From: Aegilops tauschii subsp. strangulata
Taxonomy: Eukaryota > Streptophyta > Magnoliopsida > Poales > Poaceae
Assembly (NCBI RefSeq): GCF_002575655.3
Contig: NC_053039.3
Span: 47,245,290-47,309,289 of the forward strand
Reading direction: 5' to 3'
Length of the DNA: 64,000 nucleotides
Part shown: piece after piece, positions 10,755 to 22,010 of the stretch
Numbering within the stretch: the stretch's first letter is position 1
Layout of the letters: every line of letters begins with the position of its first letter
Made by a program: the position numbers and the translations under genes
The notes under the pieces: model-generated
The model's input: the letters and a program-made list of their open reading frames with translations, nothing else
What the model was told of the DNA's origin: nothing
Database searches by the model: none

Positions 10755-12291
10755 CGCGTCAGATGATTTGGCCATGTAGCATTACTCATGCACTAGTAGT
10801 ATGCCCAGAACTCTTTTCGTTTCATGTCTTTGCATGTGCGCCCAGTCACTGGGCCCCAGTGTCAGCTTGCTTAGTTTGTTGATAAGTTGTACATTTGCAA
10901 GTTTCTTAATTGCAGTTCAACAAAAAAACAAAATTGTTACAATTATCATTAGCCCTCACATTAATCCTAAGAGATAAGAACGTAAGCCACCAGATCCAGC
11001 TTAAGTGAAAATTATGGGTATTCACAAGTCGCATGACTATTTTTTCTGGTGTAAGTCACTTTTTTCTTCGTTCTGTACTCCTATTTTTTACGAGTTAAAT
11101 ACACTGGAGTTGCTAAACTTATCTGTGTAGTCATTTTGGTGTCTAAAGTTACAAAAGACTGGTGCTTAAACTTGTCCGACCGTGTACATACAGTGTCTCG
11201 TTCCTTATTCGGACGTACACCCTGCCGCGTGGCATGGCCCACATGTCAGTGGCTAAGAGCAGGGGAGGCGCAGGGTGCCCCACACGCGAGGATTTTTTCA
11301 CAGAAACCAGCCTCATATTTTATTTAATACGTACGAAACCCTCAAATACAATGTAAATAATAACATGAAAAAAAAACTTGGAGGAGGGGTTTCGAAACTG
11401 CCACCTGGTTAACTACCTGCACAATTTGGCCACCCGACAGAACTATGCTTTGCGCAAAATTCTTTTAGCTTGAAAGCTATGTAGTTCCATCGTATCGCTC
11501 TGCAATTTTTCTAATGCATTGCCTACCTGTTTTATTTTTATTTTTCTCCAAATTCCTGTTTAGTCTCATGACACATAAGTTATCCCATATGAAAAATACA
11601 ATAATTATCAATATGCAATTATTGTGTATTTGAAATCTTTTTCTATTTTCATTATTGTGTACTTTGAAGAGGTAAATCGAAAAATTTAAGTGGATTTAAA
11701 TGCTTCAACCTCTATAAATTATTGCATAAATTGATGTATCTTCGTCTGGACCACAAGCAAATACAATCATTGTATATCTTCCTTGTTTTTCTAAAATGCA
11801 CAGTTACTAAATATTGGTAACAATATATTTTGTAAACTATTCAACATGCACTAAAAATTATTGCGTAACAATATTAAATTCTAGAAATGTGTAAAAACAC
11901 ATTCAACCATGTTTGTAGAAATGTAAAGATAATTTTACACAACAAATTTTTTAATACACTCCGAACATTTTCTAAAAACATCTTGAACAGTTTTTTTAAT
12001 ACAATTGTCAATTATTTGAATGCATGATGAACATTTTTCAAAAACATGTTATAATTTTTAATACATGTGAAATATTTTCCAAAAACATGTTCAGCATTTT
12101 TCAAACGCACCAACACTTTCTTTAAGTTTATGGTTGTTGTAATTCTTTCTTACATTTCTTTTTTCAAATGGTAAAATAACATTAGAACTAAAAATAAACA
12201 TGGACTTGAAAAAAGGAAAAGAAAACTAATGCAGGTACATTGGAGCGCCATCTATAAAAAATTTGCTTGAAGAGATACATAGCAACCAAAG
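10755..12291. other. 3' flank of the lipase gene and AT-rich repeat-like DNA
   Basis: No gene is seen. The first ~170 bases are probably the 3' untranslated region. From 11097 to about 11380 a moderately GC-rich segment (containing cccacatgtcagtg) looks like part of an unclassified transposon. From about 11500 to 12200 the DNA is AT-rich, with loose repeats of phrases such as aacatttt and caaaaacatgtt, like the element interiors at 20120, 21430 and 28100. Confidence 0.45.
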
Positions 12292-12890
12292 TTGATTATT
12301 GAAGCACATCGTCACAAATGCTATTTAGTTGAGAAGCTTAAGAAGATATATGATCACTGTTTGGAGCCAGATGAGGGAGAGGAAAGATGTCATATCTCTG
12401 ACAAGCCTAGACCACAAGCACTTGGTTATGTGAGTATGCCAGGCAGGCCTAAGAAAAATGACAAGAAGAGGGAAGAGGGGGGAGCACCAAAAGGCAAGAA
12501 AAAGTCAAAGCATGGCATTAAGATTACTTGGAGCATGTGTGGCCACAAAGGAGCACAACAAGACATGCTGCAACAAGAATCCTGAAAAAGGGAAGAAGAA
12601 AAATGCATTCCTGAAGAAAACAAGAAAGAAAATTAAGGCAACCAAGGTAAATACTTGTTCACTTTCCATTTACTTGTGCATTATTTAAATTGCTTGTGTA
12701 TTGTTTGAGATTCTTATGTACTGTTATTTCTTACACCAGGAAGCAAAAATTGATGCTCAGATCAGAGTAAGCCAGGAGGCTAAGAGCAAAGGAAAAGATC
12801 AAGCAGAAGCAGGAACAAGTGGATCGAAGCGGAAAGCTACCAGAAATTTTTTTTGTCTAAGCCAAGGAAAACAAATCAAAGAATTGAGCC
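12292..12890 (+). pseudogene. decayed C-terminal end of a MuDR-type (MULE) transposase
   Basis: Two overlapping frames (12292-12585 and 12458-12688) together encode the basic C-terminus typical of plant MULE transposases: a MPGRPKKNDKKREEG stretch, a KKKSKHGIK segment and a CCHC knuckle. The frame changes near 12550 within the knuckle, the first knuckle Cys reads as Trp, and the part after it (HNKTCCNKNPEKGKKK) is in the second frame. A later exon-like segment at about 12741-12890 adds a Lys/Gln-rich tail. The catalytic DDE part is missing. It is a fragment of a dead element lying upstream of the NLR gene. Confidence 0.65.
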
Positions 12891-13450
12891 TGCTTGACTG
12901 GTGTTTCTATGGTATTATTAGTATGTTAAAAGAGATTTCAATACTATTGGACTTTTGGTTATGTCCTTTTGATTTAAATTCTTATGTCGGCATGGTCATG
13001 TACCAGTGTTTATCATTTTGGTTTGTATAGACTCTAGACGAACAGTTTATGTCACTGTGACTTGATGCTATTTGCGTGATACTTATGTGGAAAATGGGTG
13101 CGAAATGGCACCGTCAAATCTCTGCTGCTTACTTGCCATGTATGTTAGAATTTGCTGTTATTCGCAAAAAAAATCTTAGAATTTGCTGTCTGGTGCAACT
13201 ACCATGTACCTGCTGTTATGTTTTGTTGGTTGCTATCAAATGCACTGATCTTATAAGTAGTTGTCAAATGCATCAAAAGTTCACTGATCTTATAAATTGC
13301 CATGCTGTCAGTGTTATGTCTACTAGTTGATCTTGCAAAAGGGTGTCAAATGCAACGCAAACTAGCTAATTCAGTGTTACAAAATCTCACATTACATTCA
13401 CTGTTATATGGCACCAGGCCGTTACATTCACTGATCTTGCTAATTACCTA
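12891..13450. other. intergenic stretch without a recognised feature
   Basis: There is no gene or clear repeat. A few short phrases recur (for example the CACTGATCTTATAA phrase near 13242 and 13281), suggesting local duplication, but nothing supports coding. Confidence 0.4.
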
Positions 13451-13612
13451 CTCCCTCCGTTTCTAAATATTAGTCTTTTAGAGATTTTAAATGGAGAACC
13501 ACATACGGATGTATATAAACATATTTTAGAATGTAAATTCACTCATTTTTTGCTTTATATGTAGTCACTTGTTGAAATCTGTAAAAAGACAAATATTTAG
13601 GGAGGGAGGGAG
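13451..13612. mobile_element. Stowaway (Tc1/Mariner) MITE, 162 bp
   Basis: It opens CTCCCTCCGTTTCTAAATAT and closes with the complementary AAATATTTAGGGAGGGAGGGAG, flanked on each side by TA, the usual target duplication. The interior carries the known motifs of this family (agtcttttagagatttt, acatacggatgtatataaaca, and ctgtaaaaagacaaatattt on the far side). It encodes no protein and is moved by Mariner transposases in trans. Confidence 0.9.
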
Positions 13613-13879
13613 TAGCACATTTGCTGCAACTACACCTAGAAGGAACATCATCAAGCCATGGAACACACTCTTATATCCGAGAGCTTAGTGTGCCAGTTTC
13701 AGGGATTTCGAGTTCAAAGTTCGACTCAAACTTGAAGTACGAGGTCAAAGGGTTTTTTTTCAGACTTTTCCATGCAAATATGATCCCTAAATAAACTACT
13801 CGTAATTAAATGCAATATCAGTCACACACAATAGGAGACGTAGCAGAAGTGCAGAACTCCACGAGAGGACAACACCTAT

Positions 13880-14245
13880 ACCTGGGCATATCTCGGGTCG
13901 GGCCAGGCCAAAAAAGCCCGGTGCTAAAAACCCAGGATCGAGCCCGGCCTGGCCCGGCCACTAGGCCTAAAAAATCGGGCCCGAGCCCCACCCGAGCCCG
14001 AGAAAGCCCGACATGACCCGGTCGGCCCGGCCCGACTACGGCTAAAAACTCGCTTTGTGCAGGCCCAAGCCCGGCCCGGCCACGGGCCTACAAAATCAGG
14101 CCTGAGCCCAGCCCAAGCTCGAGAAAGCCCGACACGGCCCGGTCCAACTACGGCTAAAAACTCGCTTTGTGCAGTCCCGAGCCCGGCCCGACGGCAAACT
14201 CGGGCTCAGCCCGGCCCGGGATTTTCGGGCCGTCCAGTAAGGGCT
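13880..14245. repeat. GC-rich tandem repeat, about 112-bp unit, possibly hAT-type transposon end
   Basis: The block is built of gcccggcccggcc phrases. Two tandem units each end in GGCTAAAAACTCGCTTTGTG, starting at 14040 and 14152, so the period is 112 bp; a third, partial unit follows. The left edge (CCTGGGCATATCTCGGG) and the right edge, read from the other strand (CCTGGCCATGGGCAGCCC), are loosely inverted, as at hAT element ends, but I could not find a matching 8-bp target duplication. Open frames across it are low-complexity artefacts. Confidence 0.6.
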
Positions 14246-14977
14246 GCCCATGGCCAGGTCTGTGGACAACACCACACGGCAGCAGATGGACGCCCCGCAC
14301 GGCCGCCACGCCTCTCCCTCCACGCGCCCCTCGAGCGCCTTCCCTCTGCTGTCATCCCGCAGCAATAGCAGCAGATGTGGCGGCCGATCGAGCGGGTGTG
14401 TCAGCACTAGCACCACCGACGGGGGTTGCAGTTGCAGGAGAGTCCGATTCTCCTCGCGTCGTCGCCGGCTAGCCCTCCAGATCCAGCGCGGGGCCGATTC
14501 CGGAGACCGGAGTGCGGTCGGTCGGGTAACCATCTTCCTCCCCCTCGCGTCCTCTGCCCGAGCTCTGGCGGCGTTGTCCTTGTTGTGTGGTAGCCTCGCG
14601 ATGCGAGCCAGCAACAACATGAAGAAGGAGAGTGGAGCGACTACGAGGCACGGCGGCGCGCGAGGAGGTTTGGAGACTGATGTTTTCTGCCGAGCGGGAT
14701 GGTTATTACTTCATTGGAGGGAGTCTTTCGCCGGCAATTTGGTCAATGCCGGCGGGCTGCCGGCTTCGCTGGACCATCGTGGAAACTTCCTTTGACTGTG
14801 ACTGCCTAACGGTGCCATGTTTTGTTTATGGAACAATAGCAATCGAAATTTCGGTTTAAACACCACATGTCCCCTACTCCAGCACCAGGGTGAGCAGAAT
14901 TTATCATTTGCTCATTGGTGGCTCTCATCTCACACGAACACACACACACGAACACACAGAGAGAAAACCATCCATCC
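14246..14977. other. upstream region and leader of the NLR gene
   Basis: Open frames at 14250-14795 and nearby are Arg/Ser-rich without any recognisable domain, and I do not count them as genes. The last 60 bases carry a CA-rich stretch (acacacacacacgaacacacagag) just before the start codon and are presumably 5' leader. No TATA box is obvious. Confidence 0.4.
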
Positions 14978-17900
14978 ATGGACATACCTGTCTCTGCTCC
15001 ACTCGCTTTTGCAGGAAAGTATGTGGCCACTCCGGCTATATCTTTCTTGGTCAGCAAGGCTTTCAGCTACATCAATGAATACTTCAAATCCGAAGACATG
15101 GATGAGTTGAAGAACCGGCTCCTGCTGGCCATGCCACACATCCAAGCGGTGTTTGATGTCGTCAAGCCGGAACTTGTCAGGGAGCAAAGCAGCGCCCTAG
15201 AGGCATGGCTCTGGCAGCTCAGGGATGTAGTCGAGGCTGCAGAAGACGCCATCGACGAGCTTGAATACTACGAGCTCGAGGCCAAGGCCAAGGACCGAAA
15301 GGTTAGTGAGTGGGGTTCTCCTTTTGATAAGATGAACCACAAGCTTGTTAGATCCGTTCAGATTGGACCTGTCTTCAACAAGACTCACAAGAAATCTACT
15401 CATGGTGACACCGTCAAGAGATTGATGAAATTTGTGCATGAATTAGACAAGGCCGCTGCAGGTGTGGTCAGTTTCCTCACTCTCACAGACCATCTCAGTG
15501 GGCGCTCTTCTAGCACCAGCAGCCAACAACAAGTGCCGAAGCTGGTGAAAAATGATCGCCAGACGGGTTCGACATTAAGTGCAACCAAATTTGTTGGACG
15601 AGAAAAGGAGAAAGAAAAGATTATTGGATGGTTGATGAACACGCCAGTTCAATTAGCAGAAACTGAGACTGGGGTGACAATGATCAACAATATTCCCATT
15701 ATTTCAGTGGTCGGTCATGGTGGCATGGGGAAGACTACTTTGGCTCAGAGTATATGCGAACAAGATGAGGTACGGAAGCATCTTAAGATCATTTGGATTA
15801 CTGTGTCTGCTAGCTTTGATGCGACATCAGTGACAAGTAAAATACTGGAATGTGTTACAGGCGCAAAACCAAACACTGATAATTTGGAACCACTACAACA
15901 GTATCTCAAAGAGAAACTCAAGTCTATTAAGTTTTTGCTAGTTTTGGATGACGTTTGGGAAGATAAGAAAAGAGATGAATGGGAGAAGTTATTTGCTCCT
16001 ATGAGAAAACTGAACACCGCTGGGAGCAAAATTTTGTTGACAACCCGAATGCAATCTGTAGCGTACATGGCAGCAATAGTGATGGGAGTCAAAATGGATC
16101 AGTGTTTGACATTAAAAGGATTGGAAGAAGATGAAAATCTTGAGCTCTTCATTCATCATGCTTTTTCCAGGTTGAATGCGGGAGACCATGTATATGCAAA
16201 ATTAATTGGAGAACGAATTTCAAAGAAACTAAGAGGATGTCCATTGGTAACAAAGGTTGTCGGGGAGCATTTGCAAGATAACATATCACTTGAATACTGG
16301 AGCAGATTCTTGCATCAAGGACTGGAACATTTCAAAGGAGCCGAAGAAGACATTATGAAGGTTCTTAGATTAAGCTACTACCACCTGCCAACAGAGCTAC
16401 AAATTTGCTTTCGATATTGTTGCATCTTTCCGCGAGACTATGAATTTGAAAAGAAAGAACTAGTGCAATTGTGGATTGGTTCAGGATTGATCTCAGAGTT
16501 TGCAAGTGACACTCAAACTTTGGAGGTTACTGCAGAATTGTTCTTGTCTCAGCTAACTAGAAAGTCATTTTTTGATCTGAAATCCAAATCTAGTGCGTTG
16601 AAACAAGAAAGTTATGTAATGCATGATTTGATGCATGAATTAGCAAAGAATGTGTCCATTGGTGAATGTGCAAAAATAGATGATCCTGTCCAGCTTAAAG
16701 ATGAAAAGGATACACTCCGTCACCTATGCATTGTCAATATTCATAGTTTCTCTGCTGATGAGATCAAAAGATTCTCGCATTTTAAGAATCTGCGCACTAT
16801 TATCATTTATAATGAATGCGAGGTTGGAAATGACGTTGTTTGTGCTGTTGAAATGGTTGTTGAGAGCTCAAAATCTTTGCGTCTATTTCATTCAGAATTG
16901 AGAAACACATTCTCTTTTGCTGACAAGTTTGCTAGCCTGAAACATCTTCGTTATATCTACTTGCATCAAATATCACCAGACACAATATGTGGGGTTGCCA
17001 AACTATATCACTTGATGGTACTTCGATGTGGTATGGGTTTGGAGACTGAAACATATGAAGTGAGATACTTAGGGAACCTTGAACGCTTGAGATATGTATC
17101 ATATGGAGTGCATGGATTTGGTTGTTTCGGCATAAGCAGGCTCACTTCTCTTCAGGAATTACATGACTACCAGGTAGGAGGAAGAATATGCAATGAAATA
17201 AGTGCAATTGGGAGCTTAAGAGATCTCCGTGAATTGGGTGTTCAGGGTCTTGAGAATGTTAGGAATTATGAAGAAGCTAAGAATGCCAAGTTGAAGGAGA
17301 AACAACATCTTGACGAGTTATGTCTAGAGTGGTCGAAATCTGAGCAAATCATGACAGATGGCTTGATTCTTGACCACCTTGAGCCACATGCTAATATAAA
17401 GGTATTGCAAATTCAGGGTTATGAGGGTCCCAGGGTTCCATTTTGGATTGAGAATCGCTCTGTCAAAAACCTGGTATCTCTCAGGTTGATAAGCTGTATA
17501 AATTGGGAATACCTTCCCTCTCTCGGTGAGTTAGAATTGTTGAAGCTTCTAATGTTGGACCACCTTCCTAAGCTACGGCAGATTGGTCGACCATCTGATA
17601 TGTCCAGTAACTCCATGGAGTTGTTGTTACCTCAGAGCCTTGATACTTTGGTAGTAATTGAGTGCCGAAAATTGAGGGAATTACCTATTCTACCTCCAAG
17701 CCTAGTATCATTGCAAATACGACATGTTTGGCTGACCAAACTTCCTATGATTGGCAAGATATCAAGTGAGAGCATTGAGTCCAAATCATCTAAGTTGACA
17801 GAGATAATTATCACCGGCTGTCCATGTTTAACTTCGCTGGAAGGGAGCCTTTTGGAGCAAAAACTGTACATGGGAGCTCTCCGTGTCCTAAAAGTTGATG

Positions 17901-18847
17901 ATTGTATACAGCTGGAGTCTGCGTCCATACCATTTGAAGAAATGAAAGAACTTAAGGAGCTGAAAGTAAAGACATGTCCAAAGTTGAGGACGACGAGAGA
18001 TGCAAGAGATAAGCTCGTGCCATTGTCACTCCGGGAATTAACAATTGCCCAGTGTGGTGATCTGGAACTTTCACTACTTGGGTCACTACAGCTGCTCACC
18101 AACTTATCTCGGCTCGAGCTGGAGAACTGCTCGAGCCTGGTATCTCTCCCCTCCATGGATGTGTTCAAGAGTCTCGGATCCCTGCGGATCATTTACATAG
18201 ATGGATGCGAGAACCTCTCATCCCTGGGAGGACTCGGATCACTTCCATTTCTCATCTGGTTAAGTATCGTCGGGTGCAGTAAACTCACGGAGGCTGTTGG
18301 GACCTCACTAACTCGAGTTGCATCTGGTTTTGGTTCTGGTGGTGAGGAAGAGCAACTGGTGGAGACCGGCAGCTCACTGCAGATATGTTCTCTTAAAATT
18401 GATTTGCCGTCCTTGCTGCTTCTTGAGCCGCTCAAGAGTCTGTGCCACACTGAATATTTAGACATTAGTAATGGGTCAGAGATGGAGAGCTTACCTGAGC
18501 GATGGCTGCTACAGAACCGCACATCCCTCCAAGGCCTGGATATAACCAAAGCAGATTCCTTGAGATCGCTCCCACCGAGCATGCAAGACCTCTGCTCTCT
18601 CAAGGAACTATGGCTATTTGGTGCTGGGCAACTCCGGTCACTTCCATATCTGCCCTCCTCCTTGAAAAAGCTGAACATTACGGGATGTCATCCGGAGCTG
18701 GAGAAGGAGATCATAACACATGGAAGCCCTGAATGGAACAAGATCTCCCACATCCCTTATGCGACAATAGGTAGCTCCACTTTCCACTCTCCCGTCCTCA
18801 ATTGCTTAATTTACTGCTTGGATCTCTGTACTGCGGGAACCTACTGA
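14978..18847 (+). CDS. CC-NB-ARC-LRR (NLR) disease-resistance-type protein, RGA-like
   Basis: This intronless gene encodes about 1289 residues. The frame opens at 14915, but I prefer the Met at 14978 because MDIPVSAPLAFAGKYVATP leads directly into the Rx-type coiled-coil domain; the 21 extra residues are His/Thr-rich translation of a CA repeat. The coiled coil carries an EDVID-like AIDELEYYELE. The NB-ARC domain has the P-loop GGMGKTT (248-254), kinase-2 LLVLDDVW (Asp324-Asp325), SKILLTTR (RNBS-B), a variant GLPL motif GCPLV (about 420), CFRYCCIFPRDYEF (RNBS-D) and MHD at 548-550. About 25 degenerate leucine-rich repeats fill the rest (about 590-1260). All nucleotide-binding motifs are intact, so it may be functional. 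Such proteins sit in the cytoplasm or nucleus, detect pathogen effectors and trigger cell death. The ligand cannot be read from sequence. Confidence 0.93.
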   Translation: MDIPVSAPLAFAGKYVATPAISFLVSKAFSYINEYFKSEDMDELKNRLLLAMPHIQAVFDVVKPELVREQSSALEAWLWQLRDVVEAAEDAIDELEYYELEAKAKDRKVSEWGSPFDKMNHKLVRSVQIGPVFNKTHKKSTHGDTVKRLMKFVHELDKAAAGVVSFLTLTDHLSGRSSSTSSQQQVPKLVKNDRQTGSTLSATKFVGREKEKEKIIGWLMNTPVQLAETETGVTMINNIPIISVVGHGGMGKTTLAQSICEQDEVRKHLKIIWITVSASFDATSVTSKILECVTGAKPNTDNLEPLQQYLKEKLKSIKFLLVLDDVWEDKKRDEWEKLFAPMRKLNTAGSKILLTTRMQSVAYMAAIVMGVKMDQCLTLKGLEEDENLELFIHHAFSRLNAGDHVYAKLIGERISKKLRGCPLVTKVVGEHLQDNISLEYWSRFLHQGLEHFKGAEEDIMKVLRLSYYHLPTELQICFRYCCIFPRDYEFEKKELVQLWIGSGLISEFASDTQTLEVTAELFLSQLTRKSFFDLKSKSSALKQESYVMHDLMHELAKNVSIGECAKIDDPVQLKDEKDTLRHLCIVNIHSFSADEIKRFSHFKNLRTIIIYNECEVGNDVVCAVEMVVESSKSLRLFHSELRNTFSFADKFASLKHLRYIYLHQISPDTICGVAKLYHLMVLRCGMGLETETYEVRYLGNLERLRYVSYGVHGFGCFGISRLTSLQELHDYQVGGRICNEISAIGSLRDLRELGVQGLENVRNYEEAKNAKLKEKQHLDELCLEWSKSEQIMTDGLILDHLEPHANIKVLQIQGYEGPRVPFWIENRSVKNLVSLRLISCINWEYLPSLGELELLKLLMLDHLPKLRQIGRPSDMSSNSMELLLPQSLDTLVVIECRKLRELPILPPSLVSLQIRHVWLTKLPMIGKISSESIESKSSKLTEIIITGCPCLTSLEGSLLEQKLYMGALRVLKVDDCIQLESASIPFEEMKELKELKVKTCPKLRTTRDARDKLVPLSLRELTIAQCGDLELSLLGSLQLLTNLSRLELENCSSLVSLPSMDVFKSLGSLRIIYIDGCENLSSLGGLGSLPFLIWLSIVGCSKLTEAVGTSLTRVASGFGSGGEEEQLVETGSSLQICSLKIDLPSLLLLEPLKSLCHTEYLDISNGSEMESLPERWLLQNRTSLQGLDITKADSLRSLPPSMQDLCSLKELWLFGAGQLRSLPYLPSSLKKLNITGCHPELEKEIITHGSPEWNKISHIPYATIGSSTFHSPVLNCLIYCLDLCTAGTY

Positions 18848-20119
18848 TATCTTACTGCAAACCAATGATAGGAGATTGGTATTTCGTCATGGACAAGAAA
18901 TTCAGGGAAGGGGCTTTGATCACATCCAACTAAGGTAATTAACAATCTCATGAGAAAGATAGTCGACGCTTCCTCTTTCTTCCCCTGAATAATGGTTAGT
19001 GTGTAAAAGGAATATGGATATAAGTTTGACCTGTTTCTCTGAATAATGTTGCTTCTTGATATCATCTCTATGTCTTGCCTTAATAAATATGAAGTCTGTT
19101 TTGCTTGAATGCATGAACAATGTGCACTGTCAAAGTCTTTTTTTTTTTGTTTCTTTTTTCCAAACTGTGTAACCCATTTTTCATTAGTTTTTCACTGCAA
19201 ACTATATAAGACAATGAAAAAGAGTCGGGGCGGGGGGGGGGGGGGGGGGGGGCGAAAATATGATTGATCCACCCGAACATATCCATGTACAGTGTCCAAC
19301 ACGTAGGAAAACCTTTGAGCACCATTTTTATTGCCACAGCAATCACGCTGCTGAAGTGTACCCATCCTTATTTCTATCTTTGGATATGGTTACATTTATA
19401 CGCCCTCCGCTTTAGTAATCCAAACGCTCTTATATTTCTTTATGGAGAGAGTAGTACGTAACACTCCAACTGCGTGTTATTGTTAAAATACAAGTTATGT
19501 TCCTTTGTCGCAAAGAAATACTCGTATCTTTGTTCCTGAAAACTGAAACTTCTTTTTTTGGTTATCAGTGACAGTGACCACAACAGACTTGTGTCCGAGT
19601 CATGGCTGCACTAGTGGAAGAAACGGTTCTATCTCCCAAGCCTGTTGTTGCTAAAAAAAAATGCTGACAAGAAGCTTCAGACAGTGCCATCTGAAAGGTT
19701 TTTCAGACTCTTAATTTACTTCAAGTTGTCTCCTTGTTCATCAGACATTTCGGCTTGTCTTTCTGACAAGATCACGGCATGCCATGTTTTGCCGGATGAT
19801 ACTCACTGAATGCAAGGATACGAGGGAAAGAGAAACTGACGTCGAGCTCAGTTCAGTTATGCGTGTACAAAATGGAGCCAAGACGAAGTTGAAATTTGGA
19901 GTTTGTAAAAGGAACATGGTAGAATTTATGTTGGGCTCTTGTACCCGGGGAGTCTCTTGATTAGAGGTTTGCGCGTCAGTCGTCTGAATGGTAGTAAACT
20001 TGCGTGCTGTGACAACTCTTGTAGTTAACCTGGGTGAGCTGATTGATGAGCAACTACAAGAGTTGTGTGCATGGGTATGCTACCTACTGAGACAGATATA
20101 TTGTTTGTGACGTGTAATA
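18848..20119. other. 3' flank of the NLR gene and intergenic DNA
   Basis: There is no gene. A run of 21 G occupies 19232-19252, where length in the assembly is doubtful. At about 19400-19455 a short piece (cgccctccgctttagtaatc to ggagagagtag) looks like a Stowaway MITE that has lost its interior. A perfect 14-bp inverted repeat lies at 20013-20026 and 20052-20065. Confidence 0.45.
20013..20065. repeat. perfect 14-bp inverted repeat with 25-nt loop
   Basis: CAACTCTTGTAGTT at 20013-20026 is exactly matched by AACTACAAGAGTTG at 20052-20065. A transcript would fold into a short hairpin. I see no flanking gene or terminator context that would assign it a role. Confidence 0.8.
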
Positions 20120-20560
20120 GTGTTTGTAAATTTACAAAATGTTCACAAATATTTAAAGAAAATCACGGGTTTTTGTAAAATGCTCACAATTTTGAAGAAA
20201 CATTTGACCTGAAAAAATGTTTAAGAGTTAAAATTATGTTTCTCAATTTCACAAATATTCATAAATTTGAAAAATATTCATGAATTGCAAAATAAAAATA
20301 AAACAAATATAAAAACAGACAGGAAAATGAAACATGAAAAAAATAGATAGAGAAAAAAAAAGAAAAAGAAACGAAGCATTCCCAAAATCGTAAGGACCAA
20401 CCAAATACCGCCCACCCCTAAAAAAACAATCAAATGCCACACTTGGGGTCCGTGTTTGCTCACCCGTCTTCGCAATACACACGGAATGTGAATTACAATA
20501 ATAAGCTTTGAGAGAAAAAACAGAATAAATTCCAAAACCAAACTATGGCGCAACAAAGCG
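20120..20560. repeat. AT-rich repeat with purine-rich flank (part of a foldback-like element)
   Basis: Loose repeats of aacatttt and aaatattcataaatttg type lead into a long A/G-rich run (20285-20375). This is the same arrangement as the right half of the elements at 21232-22010 and 28018-28616. The left half is absent or unrecognisable. It has no coding capacity. Confidence 0.45.
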
Positions 20561-21231
20561 TGAGTCATCCTCTAGTTGTTGACTTGTTGTACATGGCTGA
20601 TGGCCCCCTGGAGTGCATTCGCGATGATATATTTCATAGTGACCGACTTTAGCTGGCCAGTTTGGCCTAAAAAAAAGACTATAGCTGGCCAGTTGGGTCG
20701 AATCTCACGAGCCGGGCCCTTAGTACACATGCTTGACCCGTGATATGTCTGGCTCGGCACGCGGCTGAACGGGTCGTGCCTGGTCCATGACACGCATGGG
20801 CTATGCTTGGACTCCTGGGCGAGACCCACATTCCGCGTGCCAGCACAACACAATCTGTTTGTTTTTGTAATTGGTTTTTTATTTTTGTTGATATATAGAT
20901 CCAAAAAACAAACCAAATTCTTAAAAACAGCCCAAATTGATCTAAAAGCACGCGTGTTGGGTCAGGCGGACACATTTACCTTATGTGATGTGTCGGCCTT
21001 GAGCGGAGCACGCAGGGCTATCACGACACGACGTGTAAATGTGTCGTGGTGGGCCATGTCGTCGCATGCACGTTTAAGCGTGCGTCAGGCTTTGTTGTGT
21101 CGTCCCAGATGTCCAGGTCTATAACAACCAACCCTATTCAGCGTGCAGGTTGATGGTTAGCGACCTAGAGTGTACCCCCCCCCCCCTCCTCCCCACCCCA
21201 CTCCTGCGCGCTCTCCTACAAAGTACACATT
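20561..21231. other. unclassified repeat-like DNA
   Basis: No gene is seen. The phrase agctggccagtt occurs twice close together (about 20651 and 20684), and long CG-rich phrases containing cacgacacgacgtg and gtcgtgcctggtc suggest the end of an unclassified transposon. A C-run with interspersed T lies at 21174-21190. Confidence 0.35.
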
Positions 21232-22010
21232 TTGGGCCAACCCAACTAGCTCATTTTCGTTTTTTTTCTTTTTTCTTTTTGTTATTTTCTTCCTTTTTAA
21301 ATTTATTCTCTTTCTGTTTTTCATGTTAGTTTTTCTACTTTATTGTTCAATTTCCTTTCCTTTTTTCCCTTTTCTTTTTCTTTACATTTCATTTTTCTGT
21401 TTTCCATTTTGCATACATATTTCCAAATTCGTTAACTTTTCTGGAACTTGTGAACATTTTTTAATTTCGCAAACATTTTTTATGAAATTGTGAACATTTT
21501 TTACAAATTCGCCAACATTTACCTAATTGTTAACATTTTTTAAAACTCGTGAACATCTTTTACATCAACGAACATTTTCTGAATCAAAGATCATTTTTTA
21601 AAATCTAGGCACAATTTTTTAAATTCATGAGCATTTTTTCTTTGACAAACATTTTCTCAAAATGCATGAATATTTTGTTTGAATTCATGAACTTGTTCTG
21701 AAGTTCACAATCATTAGTTGATTTGTATGAACTTTTTTCAAAATTAATGAATACTTTTTGAATTCGTTAATATTTTGATCAAGTTCATGAGAATGTTTAA
21801 TGCAACCTTTTTTTAAATCACAAACATTTTTTGAAGCCACGAATATTTTATGATTTCTTGAACATTTTTCAAAACTCAATTTTTTAAAAATTGAGATTTT
21901 TTGAAATCATGCATTGTTTTAAAGAAGAAAAAACAAAAACAGAAAATAAAAAATAGTAAAACGAAATGGAAAAAACAGGGTGCGTCATGCCCCGCGTATT
22001 GGCTGCCCCA
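21232..22010. mobile_element. non-autonomous foldback-like DNA element with short internal repeats
   Basis: The left part is almost pure T/C (21245-21420), the middle is a series of about 20-25 bp imperfect repeats (aacatttttt with varying spacers such as aattcgtg), and the right part is A/G-rich (21925-21975). The bounding sequences, tgggccaaccc on the left and tgccccgcgtattggctgcccc on the right, resemble those of the element at 28018-28616. No protein is encoded. The class (Mutator-like or other) is not settled by what I can see. Confidence 0.45.

Noticed and set aside
9363..10775. A 470-codon frame on the minus strand opposite the lipase gene
   Set aside because: It mirrors the GC-rich lipase gene, is Arg/Val/Ala-rich with no domain, and the plus-strand frame has all catalytic motifs.
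14250..14795. A 181-codon frame upstream of the NLR gene
   Set aside because: Arg/Ser-rich, begins inside a GC-rich repeat, no known domain, and other frames of the same stretch are equally open.
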